In this document: piece after piece, positions 51,147 to 59,288 of the stretch | Numbering within the stretch: the stretch's first letter is position 1 | How the letters are laid out: each line of letters begins with the position of its first letter | Origin: Nitrospirota bacterium | Lineage (GTDB): Bacteria > Nitrospirota > Nitrospiria > Nitrospirales > UBA8639 | DNA length: 64,000 bases | Direction of reading: 5' to 3' | NCBI GenBank assembly: GCA_003695915.1 | Contig: RFGF01000018.1 | Coordinates: forward strand, 1-64,000 | Notes under the pieces: model-generated | Seen by the model: the letters and a program-made list of their open reading frames with translations, nothing else | The model's database searches: none | What the model was told of the DNA's origin: nothing | Translations under genes and position numbers: made by a program

Positions 51147-52448
51147 ATGGAAAATGCCATGAACCGGTTTCACGCTTGGATCCGCGGAATTTCGGTGCTC
51201 ATTGTTGTCTTGGGTCTTGTTCCCTCCGCACAATCCTCCGACGATCCCCAGCACCTTCCCCGCCCGCGCGCACGAGACCTTGGGATCGTCATCGGACAAT
51301 ATCCCACAGGACTGTGGAATGCCATTACCGATGTCGACGGAGTCAAAGTTGGACATACCACCTTGATCGAGGGGCACGGCACTTTGCGTCCAGGTCATGG
51401 GCCTGTTCGCACGGGCGTGACTGTGATCATTCCCCGCGATGACATTTGGCACAACAAAGCACCAGCCGGTGCCTTTGTATTGAATGGAACCGGCGAAATG
51501 ACCGGCCTGGCCTGGGTTACCGAATCCGGATTTCTGGAATACCCCATTGCCTTGACCAATACCTTAAATGTTCCCACGGTAGCGAATGGCGTGATGACAT
51601 GGATGATCACCCATCATCCGCAAATCGGCATCACCGATGATACGCTCACCCCCGTCGTGGCCGAATGCGATGACAGCCGGCTGAACGACATTCAAGGACG
51701 CCATGTCTCTGAACACGACGTCATCGCCGCACTGAACCGAGCCTCTTCAGGCCCAGTCGAGGAGGGGACGGTTGGGGCCGGCACAGGGATGATTGCTTAC
51801 GGATTCAAGGGAGGCATTGGGACGTCATCACGTCATCTTCCCGAAGAGGCCGGCGGCTATCTGGTTGGCGTGCTTGTAAATGCCAATCATGGACGACAAC
51901 CCGAACTCGTCATCAACGGGGTGCCCGTTGGACGTTTGTATGGCGAATGGACCAAACCTCACGCTCAACTCGACGTCTCCCGATCGTCGGCTATTCCCCT
52001 TCCCTCATCAGACCACCGCACGCGCCGCGAAGATAGTGGATCGATCATCGTGATCATTGCCACCGATGCTCCGCTGGATTCCCGCCAACTGACACGCATC
52101 GCCAAGCGGGCGGCCTTGGGCTTAGCGCGTACCGGCGCGATTTCCCATCACGGGAGCGGGGATTTTTTTCTGGCTTTTTCTACAGCGAACATCATTCCGC
52201 ATTATCCCAAAAGCCGCACCTTCACGATGACCCATCTGGCCGATACCCATCTCAACCCGATTTTGGCCGCCACAGTCGAGGCGACCGAAGAAGCCATCGT
52301 CAATGCCCTTTTGCGCGCGACGACAGTGACCGGACGCGACAACCGAAAAGTAGAGGCTATCTCGATCCCTATCTTGCAAGAACTATTACGAATCTATGCG
52401 CCGAAACCAGCATTTGAAGCTCATGAGAAGGCCTCAGCACGGCACTAA
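51147..52448 (+). CDS. exported P1-family aminopeptidase (DmpA/BapA-like)
   Basis: A 433-residue P1 peptidase of the DmpA fold, which self-cleaves to expose a catalytic Ser. N-terminal signal peptide (about 1-33, ending VPSAQS). DVDGVKVGHTTLIEG and APAGAFVLNGTGEMTGLAWV (part) match the family; the cleavage/nucleophile site is in DSGSIIVIIATDAPL (about residue 295). Relatives release D- or beta-amino acids from peptides. The signal peptide suggests periplasmic action, perhaps on cell-wall peptides. Confidence 0.87.
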   Translation: MENAMNRFHAWIRGISVLIVVLGLVPSAQSSDDPQHLPRPRARDLGIVIGQYPTGLWNAITDVDGVKVGHTTLIEGHGTLRPGHGPVRTGVTVIIPRDDIWHNKAPAGAFVLNGTGEMTGLAWVTESGFLEYPIALTNTLNVPTVANGVMTWMITHHPQIGITDDTLTPVVAECDDSRLNDIQGRHVSEHDVIAALNRASSGPVEEGTVGAGTGMIAYGFKGGIGTSSRHLPEEAGGYLVGVLVNANHGRQPELVINGVPVGRLYGEWTKPHAQLDVSRSSAIPLPSSDHRTRREDSGSIIVIIATDAPLDSRQLTRIAKRAALGLARTGAISHHGSGDFFLAFSTANIIPHYPKSRTFTMTHLADTHLNPILAATVEATEEAIVNALLRATTVTGRDNRKVEAISIPILQELLRIYAPKPAFEAHEKASARH

Positions 52449-52764
52449 ACCCTGAAAAAATACGAGTGCCACATTTTATACCTCGTTCCGGAAACCCTCC
52501 GAAGGGCGCCCCACCGATGTCCCGAGCCATTCGAGATGGCTCAATACCAGCATCCCCCGTTCTGGGGGATGCATAGAACCAGAAGAGGCGTTATCCTTTT
52601 TGGTCGTATTATGGGGAACCCGCCGGGGAGTATTTCGGGAGGATCGTAGTGAGAGCGGAAGAAGAACTTAAAACCTCCTGGTGAAATTCCGTATTCAAAA
52701 TATCCAGAGTCTCGCTGAACATCAGGGGCACCGATTTTAGGATTTTTGCAAGGAGTACAATGCC
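52449..52764. other. intergenic region with two consecutive hairpins
   Basis: Two perfect inverted repeats occur in a row: GAGCCAT/ATGGCTC (52524-52542) and GCATCCCCC/GGGGGATGC (52550-52572). Neither is followed by a T run. They lie between the peptidase gene and the PEP-CTERM gene, so they may stabilise or end the upstream mRNA. Nothing else was recognised. Confidence 0.6.
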
Positions 52765-53156
52765 ATGAACCCTCAGAAGGTGTTTCTTCAAAACAAAACA
52801 GCGAGAGGCCTCGTTTCCGCTGTTTGGCTCCTTCTGCTCATCGTGACTCAATCCCACGCCACGAGTTTCCAGGTCCAGATGGAGAGTGACACCGATAGGG
52901 CAGGGGGCAACGAGGTCTTTTATCTCACCTACAATTCTTCGGGGACCTGCTGAGGAACACGATTGTCTTCAGCGGGTTCTCCCCGCTTAATGTAAACGGG
53001 GCCTATAGCATCACCGGGCTCGCGTACGATGGCGTGAAGGGCGGAGGTAGTGGGGCTGGTAGGACTCTCCCGGTGCCCTCCACCATTTTTTCATTCGGCG
53101 CAGGCCTGGTAGGACTTCTTGCGGCATGGCGTTGGAGAGCAAAAACACAATCCTAA
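52765..53156 (+). pseudogene. PEP-CTERM sorted protein gene with one-base frameshift
   Basis: The reading frame starts at the ATG (AAGGAG upstream) with a signal peptide (LVSAVWLLLLIVTQSHA) and stops at 52951-52953. If one G is added to the G run at 52941-52944, the frame continues as DLLRNTIVFSG... to the stop at 53154-53156 and yields a protein of about 130 residues. That extension ends with a PEP-CTERM-like tail: LPVPSTIFSFGAGLVGLLAA and then WRWRAK (motif, hydrophobic helix, basic end). Such proteins are cut by exosortase and sorted to the cell surface. The frameshift may be a true mutation, a variable G tract or a sequencing error. Confidence 0.75.
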
Positions 53157-53183
53157 ACGCGACGTCACCGATGATCAGCCTAG

Positions 53184-53221
53184 AAGCGCCCGCGACGGTC
53201 TACCGTCGAGAGCGCTTTTTT
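53184..53221 (+). terminator. rho-independent terminator after the PEP-CTERM gene
   Basis: AAGCGC and GCGCTT (53184-53189, 53212-53217) enclose an inner CGACGG-TCTA-CCGTCG hairpin (53192-53207), followed by TTTTTT. It fits termination of the PEP-CTERM transcript 28 bases after its stop. Confidence 0.75.
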
Positions 53222-53706
53222 AGATTATCGGATACGCTCCGAATGGATTCGTCTTTCACCATTATGGTATGAACTTTTCTTCTGAATTGAAGGGACTCCT
53301 GGCTTTCTTCTGGACATACCCTATCGATCCATAAACAGGAGCCAAGCCAGGGAAAAAATAGGCTAGATACTCGATGGTAGCGGCCGGGGCTCTTTCCGAA
53401 ACGAACGCGCAACCGTGTAGAACGGTACATCGCCGGCTAACTCATTTTTGAGATTTTGAAATGGATCACGCGGGCGATGGCATCCCAAGGTTGTCAGCCT
53501 CTTGGCGAACGGGTGTTGGTCACACTGATCGAACACACCGTGGCGTATAACCTGGACCGCATTCTCGCCTTGGACCGAGCGAAGATTGTCGCTGCGACTC
53601 GTTGAATGCTCCACTACGAACTCAAGACCTCCAGCATGGCTGCTTAGGTAGGAACGAACACCCGTGTCTATCGACGCCATATCTGCATGGCAGAACGAGG
53701 GAAGAA
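53222..53706. other. intergenic region with a possible transposase remnant
   Basis: No complete gene is supported. A 43-codon plus-strand frame from an ATG at 53477 to a stop at 53603-53605 reads RVLVTLIEHTVAYNLDRIL, which has the look of the C-terminal end of a transposase, but there is nothing upstream in frame. This identification is weak. Confidence 0.25.
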
Positions 53707-54834
53707 TTGAACAAGACGACGCTTTTTGACGCGCACCGCGCACTACAGGCCAAGATGGTGGACTTTGCCGGATGGTCCATGCCGCTTCAGTATTCCGGTG
53801 TTATTGATGAATATCGTGCAGTACGGGAACGGGCTGGCCTTTTCGATGTCAGCCATATGGGGCGCATTCGACTCTCGGGCGAGGAGGCCTTGCCGCTTCT
53901 CCAATGGGTCACCACCAATGATGCATCACGACTCGATGAGGGACAAGCTCACTATTCCATGGTGTGCAATCCCAATGGTGGCGTCAAGGACGATGTGTTT
54001 CTCTATCGCCTCGGTGCACAAGATTATCTTTTGTGCGTCAATGCATCGAATCGAGAAAAAATTATGCAATGGCTAGAAGAACAGCGCCAGGTGACGGTTC
54101 GGCAAAAGCTAACGATTATCGATAGCTCGTTCGAGATCACCCAACTGGCCCTCCAAGGGCCCAAATCCCGCACCATCCTGGAACGGCTGACCGGCAGCTC
54201 GTTAGCGGCGTTGGGCATGCGGCAATGCCGAAAATACTCAATTGCCGATTCCGAGGCGCTCATCGCAAGAACCGGCTACACAGGCGAATTAGGGTACGAG
54301 CTGTATCTTGCGGCAGACCAGGCCTTGCTTATCTGGTCGCAGCTTCTAGAGATTGGACGAGACCATGGACTCAAGCCTGCAGGATTAGGCGCGCGCGATC
54401 TCCTGCGCTTGGAAATGGGATATTTTTTATATGGACATGAATTGACCGAGGACACGACGCCGATTGAGGCAGGCGCTGAATGGGTTGTGGCGTTTAACAA
54501 AGGTGACTTCGTTGGCGCTCAGGCGTTACAACAGCAACGGACCCGCGGCCCAACACGACGCCTCATCGGCTTTGAACTCCTCGAAAAGGGCGTGCCCCGA
54601 CAGGGCATGACCGTCCTCGCCAATGGGGTTCCCACCGGGATAGTGACGAGCGGAAATTTTTCTCCGATTCTTCAAAAAGGCATTGGGTTGGCCTACGTGG
54701 CTCCGGTCAATGCCACAGTAGGAATGAAGCTGGAAATCGATATTCGAGGCCGGCACCTTCCGGCGCTCGTGGTCAAACCTCCATTTTATCGCAAGAGCCG
54801 CAACGCCGTCCTCGATAAAGGAACACGGTCATGA
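53707..54834 (+). CDS. gcvT: glycine cleavage system T protein (aminomethyltransferase)
   Basis: GcvT transfers the methylene group from the aminomethyl-lipoyl H protein to tetrahydrofolate. The 375-residue product (counted from a TTG at 53707, 7 bases after GAGGG) contains LFDAHRALQAKMVDFAGWSM, GLFDVSHMGRI, the folate-binding Asp region and ARTGYTGELGYELYLAA, with GHELTEDTTPIEAGAEWVV and NVGxxTSGNFSP-type GIVTSGNFSP. It overlaps the nudix gene by 4 bases. Other gcv genes are not in the window. Confidence 0.9.
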   Translation: MNKTTLFDAHRALQAKMVDFAGWSMPLQYSGVIDEYRAVRERAGLFDVSHMGRIRLSGEEALPLLQWVTTNDASRLDEGQAHYSMVCNPNGGVKDDVFLYRLGAQDYLLCVNASNREKIMQWLEEQRQVTVRQKLTIIDSSFEITQLALQGPKSRTILERLTGSSLAALGMRQCRKYSIADSEALIARTGYTGELGYELYLAADQALLIWSQLLEIGRDHGLKPAGLGARDLLRLEMGYFLYGHELTEDTTPIEAGAEWVVAFNKGDFVGAQALQQQRTRGPTRRLIGFELLEKGVPRQGMTVLANGVPTGIVTSGNFSPILQKGIGLAYVAPVNATVGMKLEIDIRGRHLPALVVKPPFYRKSRNAVLDKGTRS

Positions 54835-55397
54835 ATCCCAACGATGCGCATCGTTCTTCCATCGGCCTCGTGACGGCACGTCACATTTATACAGGGAAAA
54901 TCGTGACGTTGAGTGTAGATCAAGTCAGGCTTCCCAATGGCGCCGTCGCCGAACTCGAATTCATCAGACATCCCGGTGCGGCAGCGGTGGTTCCGCTAAC
55001 CGATGACGGGCAGGTCATCATGATCCGGCAGTATCGTTATGCAGCCGGAGGATTTCTCTATGAAATTCCGGCCGGAAAACTCCATTCAGGAGAAGATCCC
55101 CGCCTGTGCGCCGAACGAGAGTTGGAGGAAGAAATCGGATATCGGGCCTCTACCATGGAGCTGCTGACGAGCATTCTCACAACCCCCGGATTCACAAACG
55201 AAGTGATTCATATCTTCTTGGGAACGAACCTTTCCAAAGGAATTCAGCAATTGGAGCACGACGAGGTTCTAGATGTCGTCACTTGGCCTCTGGAAACGGC
55301 CATCCGTCGCATTCAAGACGGGACCATTCGCGATGCCAAAACTATTGTGGGGCTGCAATCCGTCTATATCAAGCGCTGTCTGGCTGCATCTTTCTAA
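54831..55397 (+). CDS. NUDIX hydrolase (ADP-ribose pyrophosphatase type)
   Basis: A 188-residue NUDIX enzyme. The Nudix box reads GKLHSGEDPRLCAERELEEE (G-x5-E-x7-REVxEE type, about residues 81-100), with IRQYRYAAGGFLYEIPAGKL before it as in ADP-ribose pyrophosphatases, and TPGFTNEVIHIFLG after. It probably hydrolyses ADP-ribose. ATGA overlap with gcvT indicates co-translation. Convergent with the gene at 55411. Confidence 0.87.
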   Translation: MNPNDAHRSSIGLVTARHIYTGKIVTLSVDQVRLPNGAVAELEFIRHPGAAAVVPLTDDGQVIMIRQYRYAAGGFLYEIPAGKLHSGEDPRLCAERELEEEIGYRASTMELLTSILTTPGFTNEVIHIFLGTNLSKGIQQLEHDEVLDVVTWPLETAIRRIQDGTIRDAKTIVGLQSVYIKRCLAASF

Positions 55398-55410
55398 ATC
55401 CTCCTCTTAT

Positions 55411-56418
55411 CTATCGGAGGCGAAATCCTTCGCAGAGCGGATCTTCAGGATCTAGGACGAACTCGTGTTGGCCTGTCAGAAAAGCCCGACCCTCGATTTC
55501 AGGAATAATGGCAGGGCGGTTGTGATAGTCGAGAGCCTGGACCATGCGGCCTGTAAACGTCGTCCCCAGGATGCTTTCGCATACCCACGGCTCATCCATG
55601 CTCTGAATCCCGCGAGCAGCCCGAATCGCCAAATGGGCGCTGACCCCGGTGCCTGTTGGAGACCGATCCAGTGCGCCATCGGCAAAAATACATACATGAC
55701 GACACCGAGCCTCCGCTCGCTCGGGCATCCCCCAGAAAATCGTGCCATACAAAAATCCAAGCTCCGGCTCTTCCGGGTGGACAATCTGCCGGCTCCGAGC
55801 AATTGCTGTCTTGATCTCCATCCCCAATTGCCTGAGCGCACTCGCATGCTCCGGCTTCAACTCGGCTCCGACGTCTTCCGCTCGACAGAAGGCGTAAAAC
55901 GCTCCGCCAAAAGCCAAATCGTATCGCACTCGGCCGACACCGGACACATCAACGGTTTCATCTAACGCCACGACGAACGAGGGAACATTCCGGAACGCTA
56001 CGGACCGTACGCGCCCATCTCGAATCACCGCCTTCGCCTGAACGAGGCCGCTCGGTGTTTCTATGCGCACCGTGGCTGACGATCCCTTTTCAGAAACGAG
56101 TCCATGCTCTATCAGCACGCTCACCAAACCAATGATGCCATGCCCACACATGGTGCTATACCCATCATTATGAAAGAACACCGCTCCCACATCGGCTGCC
56201 GGTGTTTCGGATGGCACAATCAAACATCCATACATATCATTGTGCCCCCGAGGCTCGAAAATCACAGCACGCCGTAAGTGATCATAGCGTTCGCGGCAAG
56301 CTCGCCGTTTCTCCAGGATGTTCCTTCCCGGCAACTCAGGAAACCCACCGGTGATCACGCGAAGCGGTTCACCGGCCACATGGACATCAAGAGCAGTGAT
56401 GCAATGGCTCGACAACAT
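55411..56418 (-). CDS. proline racemase family protein, probable trans-3-hydroxy-L-proline dehydratase
   Basis: A 335-residue member of the proline racemase superfamily. One active-site Cys is present in STMCGHGIIG (about residue 90), but the second catalytic Cys of racemases is replaced by Thr in DRSPTGTGVSA (about 255). The Cys/Thr pair is the arrangement of trans-3-hydroxy-L-proline dehydratases, which form pyrroline-2-carboxylate. FEPRGHNDMYGCLIVP and GTIFWG-type segments are conserved. The adjacent upstream gene is a 2OG oxygenase, an intriguing pairing. Confidence 0.82.
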   Translation of the reverse strand: MLSSHCITALDVHVAGEPLRVITGGFPELPGRNILEKRRACRERYDHLRRAVIFEPRGHNDMYGCLIVPSETPAADVGAVFFHNDGYSTMCGHGIIGLVSVLIEHGLVSEKGSSATVRIETPSGLVQAKAVIRDGRVRSVAFRNVPSFVVALDETVDVSGVGRVRYDLAFGGAFYAFCRAEDVGAELKPEHASALRQLGMEIKTAIARSRQIVHPEEPELGFLYGTIFWGMPERAEARCRHVCIFADGALDRSPTGTGVSAHLAIRAARGIQSMDEPWVCESILGTTFTGRMVQALDYHNRPAIIPEIEGRAFLTGQHEFVLDPEDPLCEGFRLR

Positions 56419-56475
56419 ACATGCCGACTATCTTAGGCGATACGGGATGGAGCGAAGACAAAGGTAAAGAAATGC

Positions 56476-57138
56476 TTAGGAGTCATGTTCCGTCATAAAC
56501 CATCCAGCAATCGACAGCCGTTTTCGATCTCCCGCCAGCAGATCAACCCGACACACCCGGTGAAATCGCGGAACGGTGAAAATCACCAATGAGCCCGGTG
56601 CCGGCAGGATGCAATGCGTGATCGACAAGTGTCGCTGGCCGCCTTTTCGAGCCTTGTCCGCGTAGATAATCAGTTCTCCTCCCCAATCAGGATGCCATTC
56701 CTCATGAAAATAAGTCGCCAAAGCCAAGCGCCGACGCGGAGGACGAATTCCTTGAGAGGCTACATACGCTTCATCAGTATCATCGTGCGTGGAGAGACAA
56801 TCACCGACAGCATAGGCATAGTAATTGAAATTGACGTGACGGGCGCGGATTCCCGGAAAAGATTCCACGTAGGCGGCAACACACGGAAGCCCCACACGTC
56901 CCAGGAAATACTCCGCTTCCTGTGGCCCGATCGTCGCTTTCAGCCAATTCCCACAGTTGGGAAAAGCTCGAGCCACCAGCGGCAGGTTGCTCAATGATGT
57001 CCATTGCGACTTCGTCATGGCCTTTCGGAATCGTGCCATTTCCTCAGGCGACCAAAAGTCTTCCAAAACGAGAACGGGATCATCACGAAAGGAAAATTTC
57101 CATGGATTGAAGTCCTGAAACCGAACGTTCATACTCAC
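56476..57138 (-). CDS. 2-oxoglutarate/Fe(II)-dependent oxygenase
   Basis: A 220-residue double-stranded beta-helix protein. The iron-binding facial triad is visible as His-x-Asp in STHDDTDEAY (about residue 117) and distal His in VPRFHRVCRV, with Arg in KRLSIAGWF binding 2-oxoglutarate. It resembles prolyl-hydroxylase-like oxygenases that use O2 and 2-oxoglutarate. It is upstream of and co-directional with the hydroxyproline dehydratase-like gene (57 bases apart). Substrate unknown. Confidence 0.8.
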   Translation of the reverse strand: MSMNVRFQDFNPWKFSFRDDPVLVLEDFWSPEEMARFRKAMTKSQWTSLSNLPLVARAFPNCGNWLKATIGPQEAEYFLGRVGLPCVAAYVESFPGIRARHVNFNYYAYAVGDCLSTHDDTDEAYVASQGIRPPRRRLALATYFHEEWHPDWGGELIIYADKARKGGQRHLSITHCILPAPGSLVIFTVPRFHRVCRVDLLAGDRKRLSIAGWFMTEHDS

Positions 57139-57560
57139 CTACCTTTGTTGCGAATCTGTTCCCTGCTCACTCCAACGACACGAGGTCAGGAGGGACATAT
57201 CGTCAACCCTACCGATTGCACGCCCTCTCCGTAGCCACAACACCTGCCCTTACCCCTCCCGCTATCAAACCATGAATGATGTTCGACAGTCTATCGCCTC
57301 ATCCCGATGCTTGCTCCATACGCAGCCTCCTGACACCCAACTGAAGAGGCCGATTCTGTTGTGAAGTCCTGCATTCCTGGCAGATGCATCCCTTCAACAC
57401 CCCATGGTTCTTGCGGTCGCCATCGTTAACTTGCCTTGATACCAGACCGAGAATGTCTTCAGATCGCAAGCCCGTGACAAACAATGCCTGTCAATGTCGC
57501 TCGAACATTGTCGAAGGCCGTCGGGATTAGAACGCTCAAATCAAGGCAGGGCTCCCTCCT
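57139..57560. other. about 420 bases without a supported gene
   Basis: A minus-strand frame of 61 codons at 57299-57484 contains KGCICQECRTSQQNRPLQLG, a CxC/C pattern that might belong to a small zinc protein or be a fossil. I could not support it further. Promoters of the neighbours are expected here. Confidence 0.35.
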
Positions 57561-58025
57561 ATGAATGAGATGGCCGTTGAATCAATCATGACCACTCACA
57601 TCACGACCGTAGACATGGACGATCCGCTCAAGAAGATCGGAGATATTTTTCGTCAAGCCCGATTCCATCACTTATTGGTCCTCAACGACGGAAAACTTAT
57701 CGGGATCATTTCGGATCGTGATTTTCTCAAAGAAATCAGCCCGTATGTAGGAACGTTATCCGAAACGACGCGGGACCGGGCCACACTCGACAAACGGGCA
57801 CATCAAATTATGACCCGCAACCCTGTCGTGGTGAGCAAAGAGACGCCCCTTCGAACAGCAGCACAAATCCTTCTCGAACGACAGATTTCGTGTCTCCCGG
57901 TGATCGGGCCTGACAAAGAAATTTTGGGCATCATTACATGGAAGGATCTTTTACGAGCCTTGATGAATTCACAACCCTCTTCGGATCCTACCCTTAGCGC
58001 CAAGCCTTCGTATGTCGATCGATAA
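57561..58025 (+). CDS. CBS domain-containing protein
   Basis: A 154-residue protein consisting almost entirely of two CBS motifs (about residues 6-60 and 78-140): VESIMTTHITTVDMDDPLKK and LIGIISDRDFLKEISPYV, then QIMTRNPVVVSKETPLRTAA and ILGIITWKDLLRALM. Stand-alone CBS pairs bind adenosine nucleotides and act as energy sensors. A CCTCCT-rich leader precedes the ATG but no classic RBS is seen. Partner unknown. Confidence 0.85.
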   Translation: MNEMAVESIMTTHITTVDMDDPLKKIGDIFRQARFHHLLVLNDGKLIGIISDRDFLKEISPYVGTLSETTRDRATLDKRAHQIMTRNPVVVSKETPLRTAAQILLERQISCLPVIGPDKEILGIITWKDLLRALMNSQPSSDPTLSAKPSYVDR

Positions 58026-58350
58026 CCCTCTCCGAAGATGCCTCTACATTATACCCTTACCCTATCTAGCCCCCCACCGATGAAAGCAAGCCGGATATCT
58101 CTCACCGATCAACGGCTGTAGTTCCGCTGGTTTCCCACGAACACATACGCGCATTTCGGATGGTGCTCGATGAGCCTCCTCTTTACGTGCCGGCGCACCC
58201 TGCTACCGGACAGAGAAACAGGCGAGCTTACAATCATTATCAGCCATTATCAGCTCGCAACGCTCAAGGCTTGCGATCTTTCCACTGCAGGCCACGCTCT
58301 TCTGCATAACATGGCTTCTTCATGCCGTCCATCACACTCTCTTTTTTTCT
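58026..58350. other. intergenic region, nothing recognised
   Basis: 325 bases between convergent genes. I see no terminator with a clear T run, no RNA gene and no supported reading frame; open frames here have poor starts and no family resemblance. Confidence 0.4.
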
Positions 58351-58938
58351 TTATGGTAAGACCGGCGGAGGATTTACCGTGGTCGCCTGAGGCCCCTTTT
58401 CTCCTTCCTCGATATTGAACACGACTTCCATGCCGTCCTCCAAGTCCTCAAAGCTCATGCCATGAACGGCGTTTCGATGAAAGTACACTTCGCCCCCGCC
58501 ATCCTGAAGAATGAACCCATACCCCGCTTCCGGAAAAATCCTGGAAATCACCCCATGATAGGGCGGAACCGGAGGGATCCGAATTTCTCTGGCTGGCCGC
58601 TGTTTTTCGCGATAGCGTCGCAATTCGACCTCGACACCGTGGAATGCCGCACGCATGGCCTCTTCGAACGTTTTTTTCTCCTTTCGAGCCGTCAGTGTAT
58701 GCCGACCAGGCATCGTCACGACCACCATCGCATCTGCGACATTCCGAGCCTTTTTATGATGCGTATTCTTCGTCAGCGTGACACGAGCATGGATAATGTC
58801 ATGAAATTTAGCCTGCAAATCGGCGATCCGCGCCTCGATTTCTTCCTTCCATCGAGGTGTCAATTCCACGTTTCGGCATTCAATATGAAGATCGACCGGC
58901 TTGATGGGCCCTTTGATATGTTCCGCTGCTTGTATCAT
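58351..58938 (-). CDS. ribosome hibernation factor (HPF/RaiA) fused to a cold-shock domain
   Basis: A 195-residue fusion. Residues about 10-110 form an HPF/RaiA (S30AE) domain (VDLHIECRNVELTPRWKEEI start, HHKKARNVADAMVVVTMPGR, part) that inactivates idle ribosomes. Residues about 128-190 form a cold-shock OB domain with YHGVISRIFPEAGYGFILQD and EVYFHRNAVHGMSFEDLEDG, including the RNP1-like GYGFI and RNP2-like VYFHR motifs that bind RNA. The fusion would tie ribosome inactivation to RNA binding or cold response. A promoter-like TTGACT lies about 60 bases upstream. Confidence 0.88.
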   Translation of the reverse strand: MIQAAEHIKGPIKPVDLHIECRNVELTPRWKEEIEARIADLQAKFHDIIHARVTLTKNTHHKKARNVADAMVVVTMPGRHTLTARKEKKTFEEAMRAAFHGVEVELRRYREKQRPAREIRIPPVPPYHGVISRIFPEAGYGFILQDGGGEVYFHRNAVHGMSFEDLEDGMEVVFNIEEGEKGPQATTVNPPPVLP

Positions 58939-58976
58939 CTCGCTTCCTCCTTTCCGCTGCTTGAGAGGTCACTATA

Positions 58977-59004
58977 TAAATAGGGCCAATCTTCTAAGAG
59001 TCAA
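58977..59004 (-). promoter_or_regulatory. candidate promoter of the HPF-CSD gene
   Basis: On the minus strand TTGACT (59004-58999), 16 bases, then TATTTA (58982-58977), with TATATA just after. The start ATG is about 40 bases downstream, after AAAGGAGG. Confidence 0.45.
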
Positions 59005-59288
59005 TTCTTGAGAAAATCATCCCTCGATCGACTTGTTTAAAGCGGAAAGAGAAAGGTCCGGAACGTCGCTGTCCGAAATCGAAAGCAAACTGGTTAACCC
59101 GCTGATTTCCGACAATGGACAATGCGAGACCCGCACTCAACATGCTCGCTTTAAGATCGTGTCTCCTGACCGGTAGGCGAAGTGCCGGGCATCGAGAAGA
59201 TTTGCTGCCGGTTCATCGTCGTCGTTCGTGCATTGCCAATTGCCAAAGCCGATATTGCGCAAATGTCTTTCGGGGTATTCGTCTCGAC
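59005..59288. other. intergenic region, nothing recognised
   Basis: Between the HPF promoter region and the end of the Ap4A phosphorylase gene. No gene or structured element seen. Confidence 0.4.

Noticed and set aside
53363-53743. 126-codon minus-strand frame
   Set aside because: It is antisense to the start of gcvT and shows no domain.
58170-58418. 82-codon plus-strand frame
   Set aside because: Poor start context and no recognisable motif; it runs into the end of the HPF-CSD gene on the other strand.
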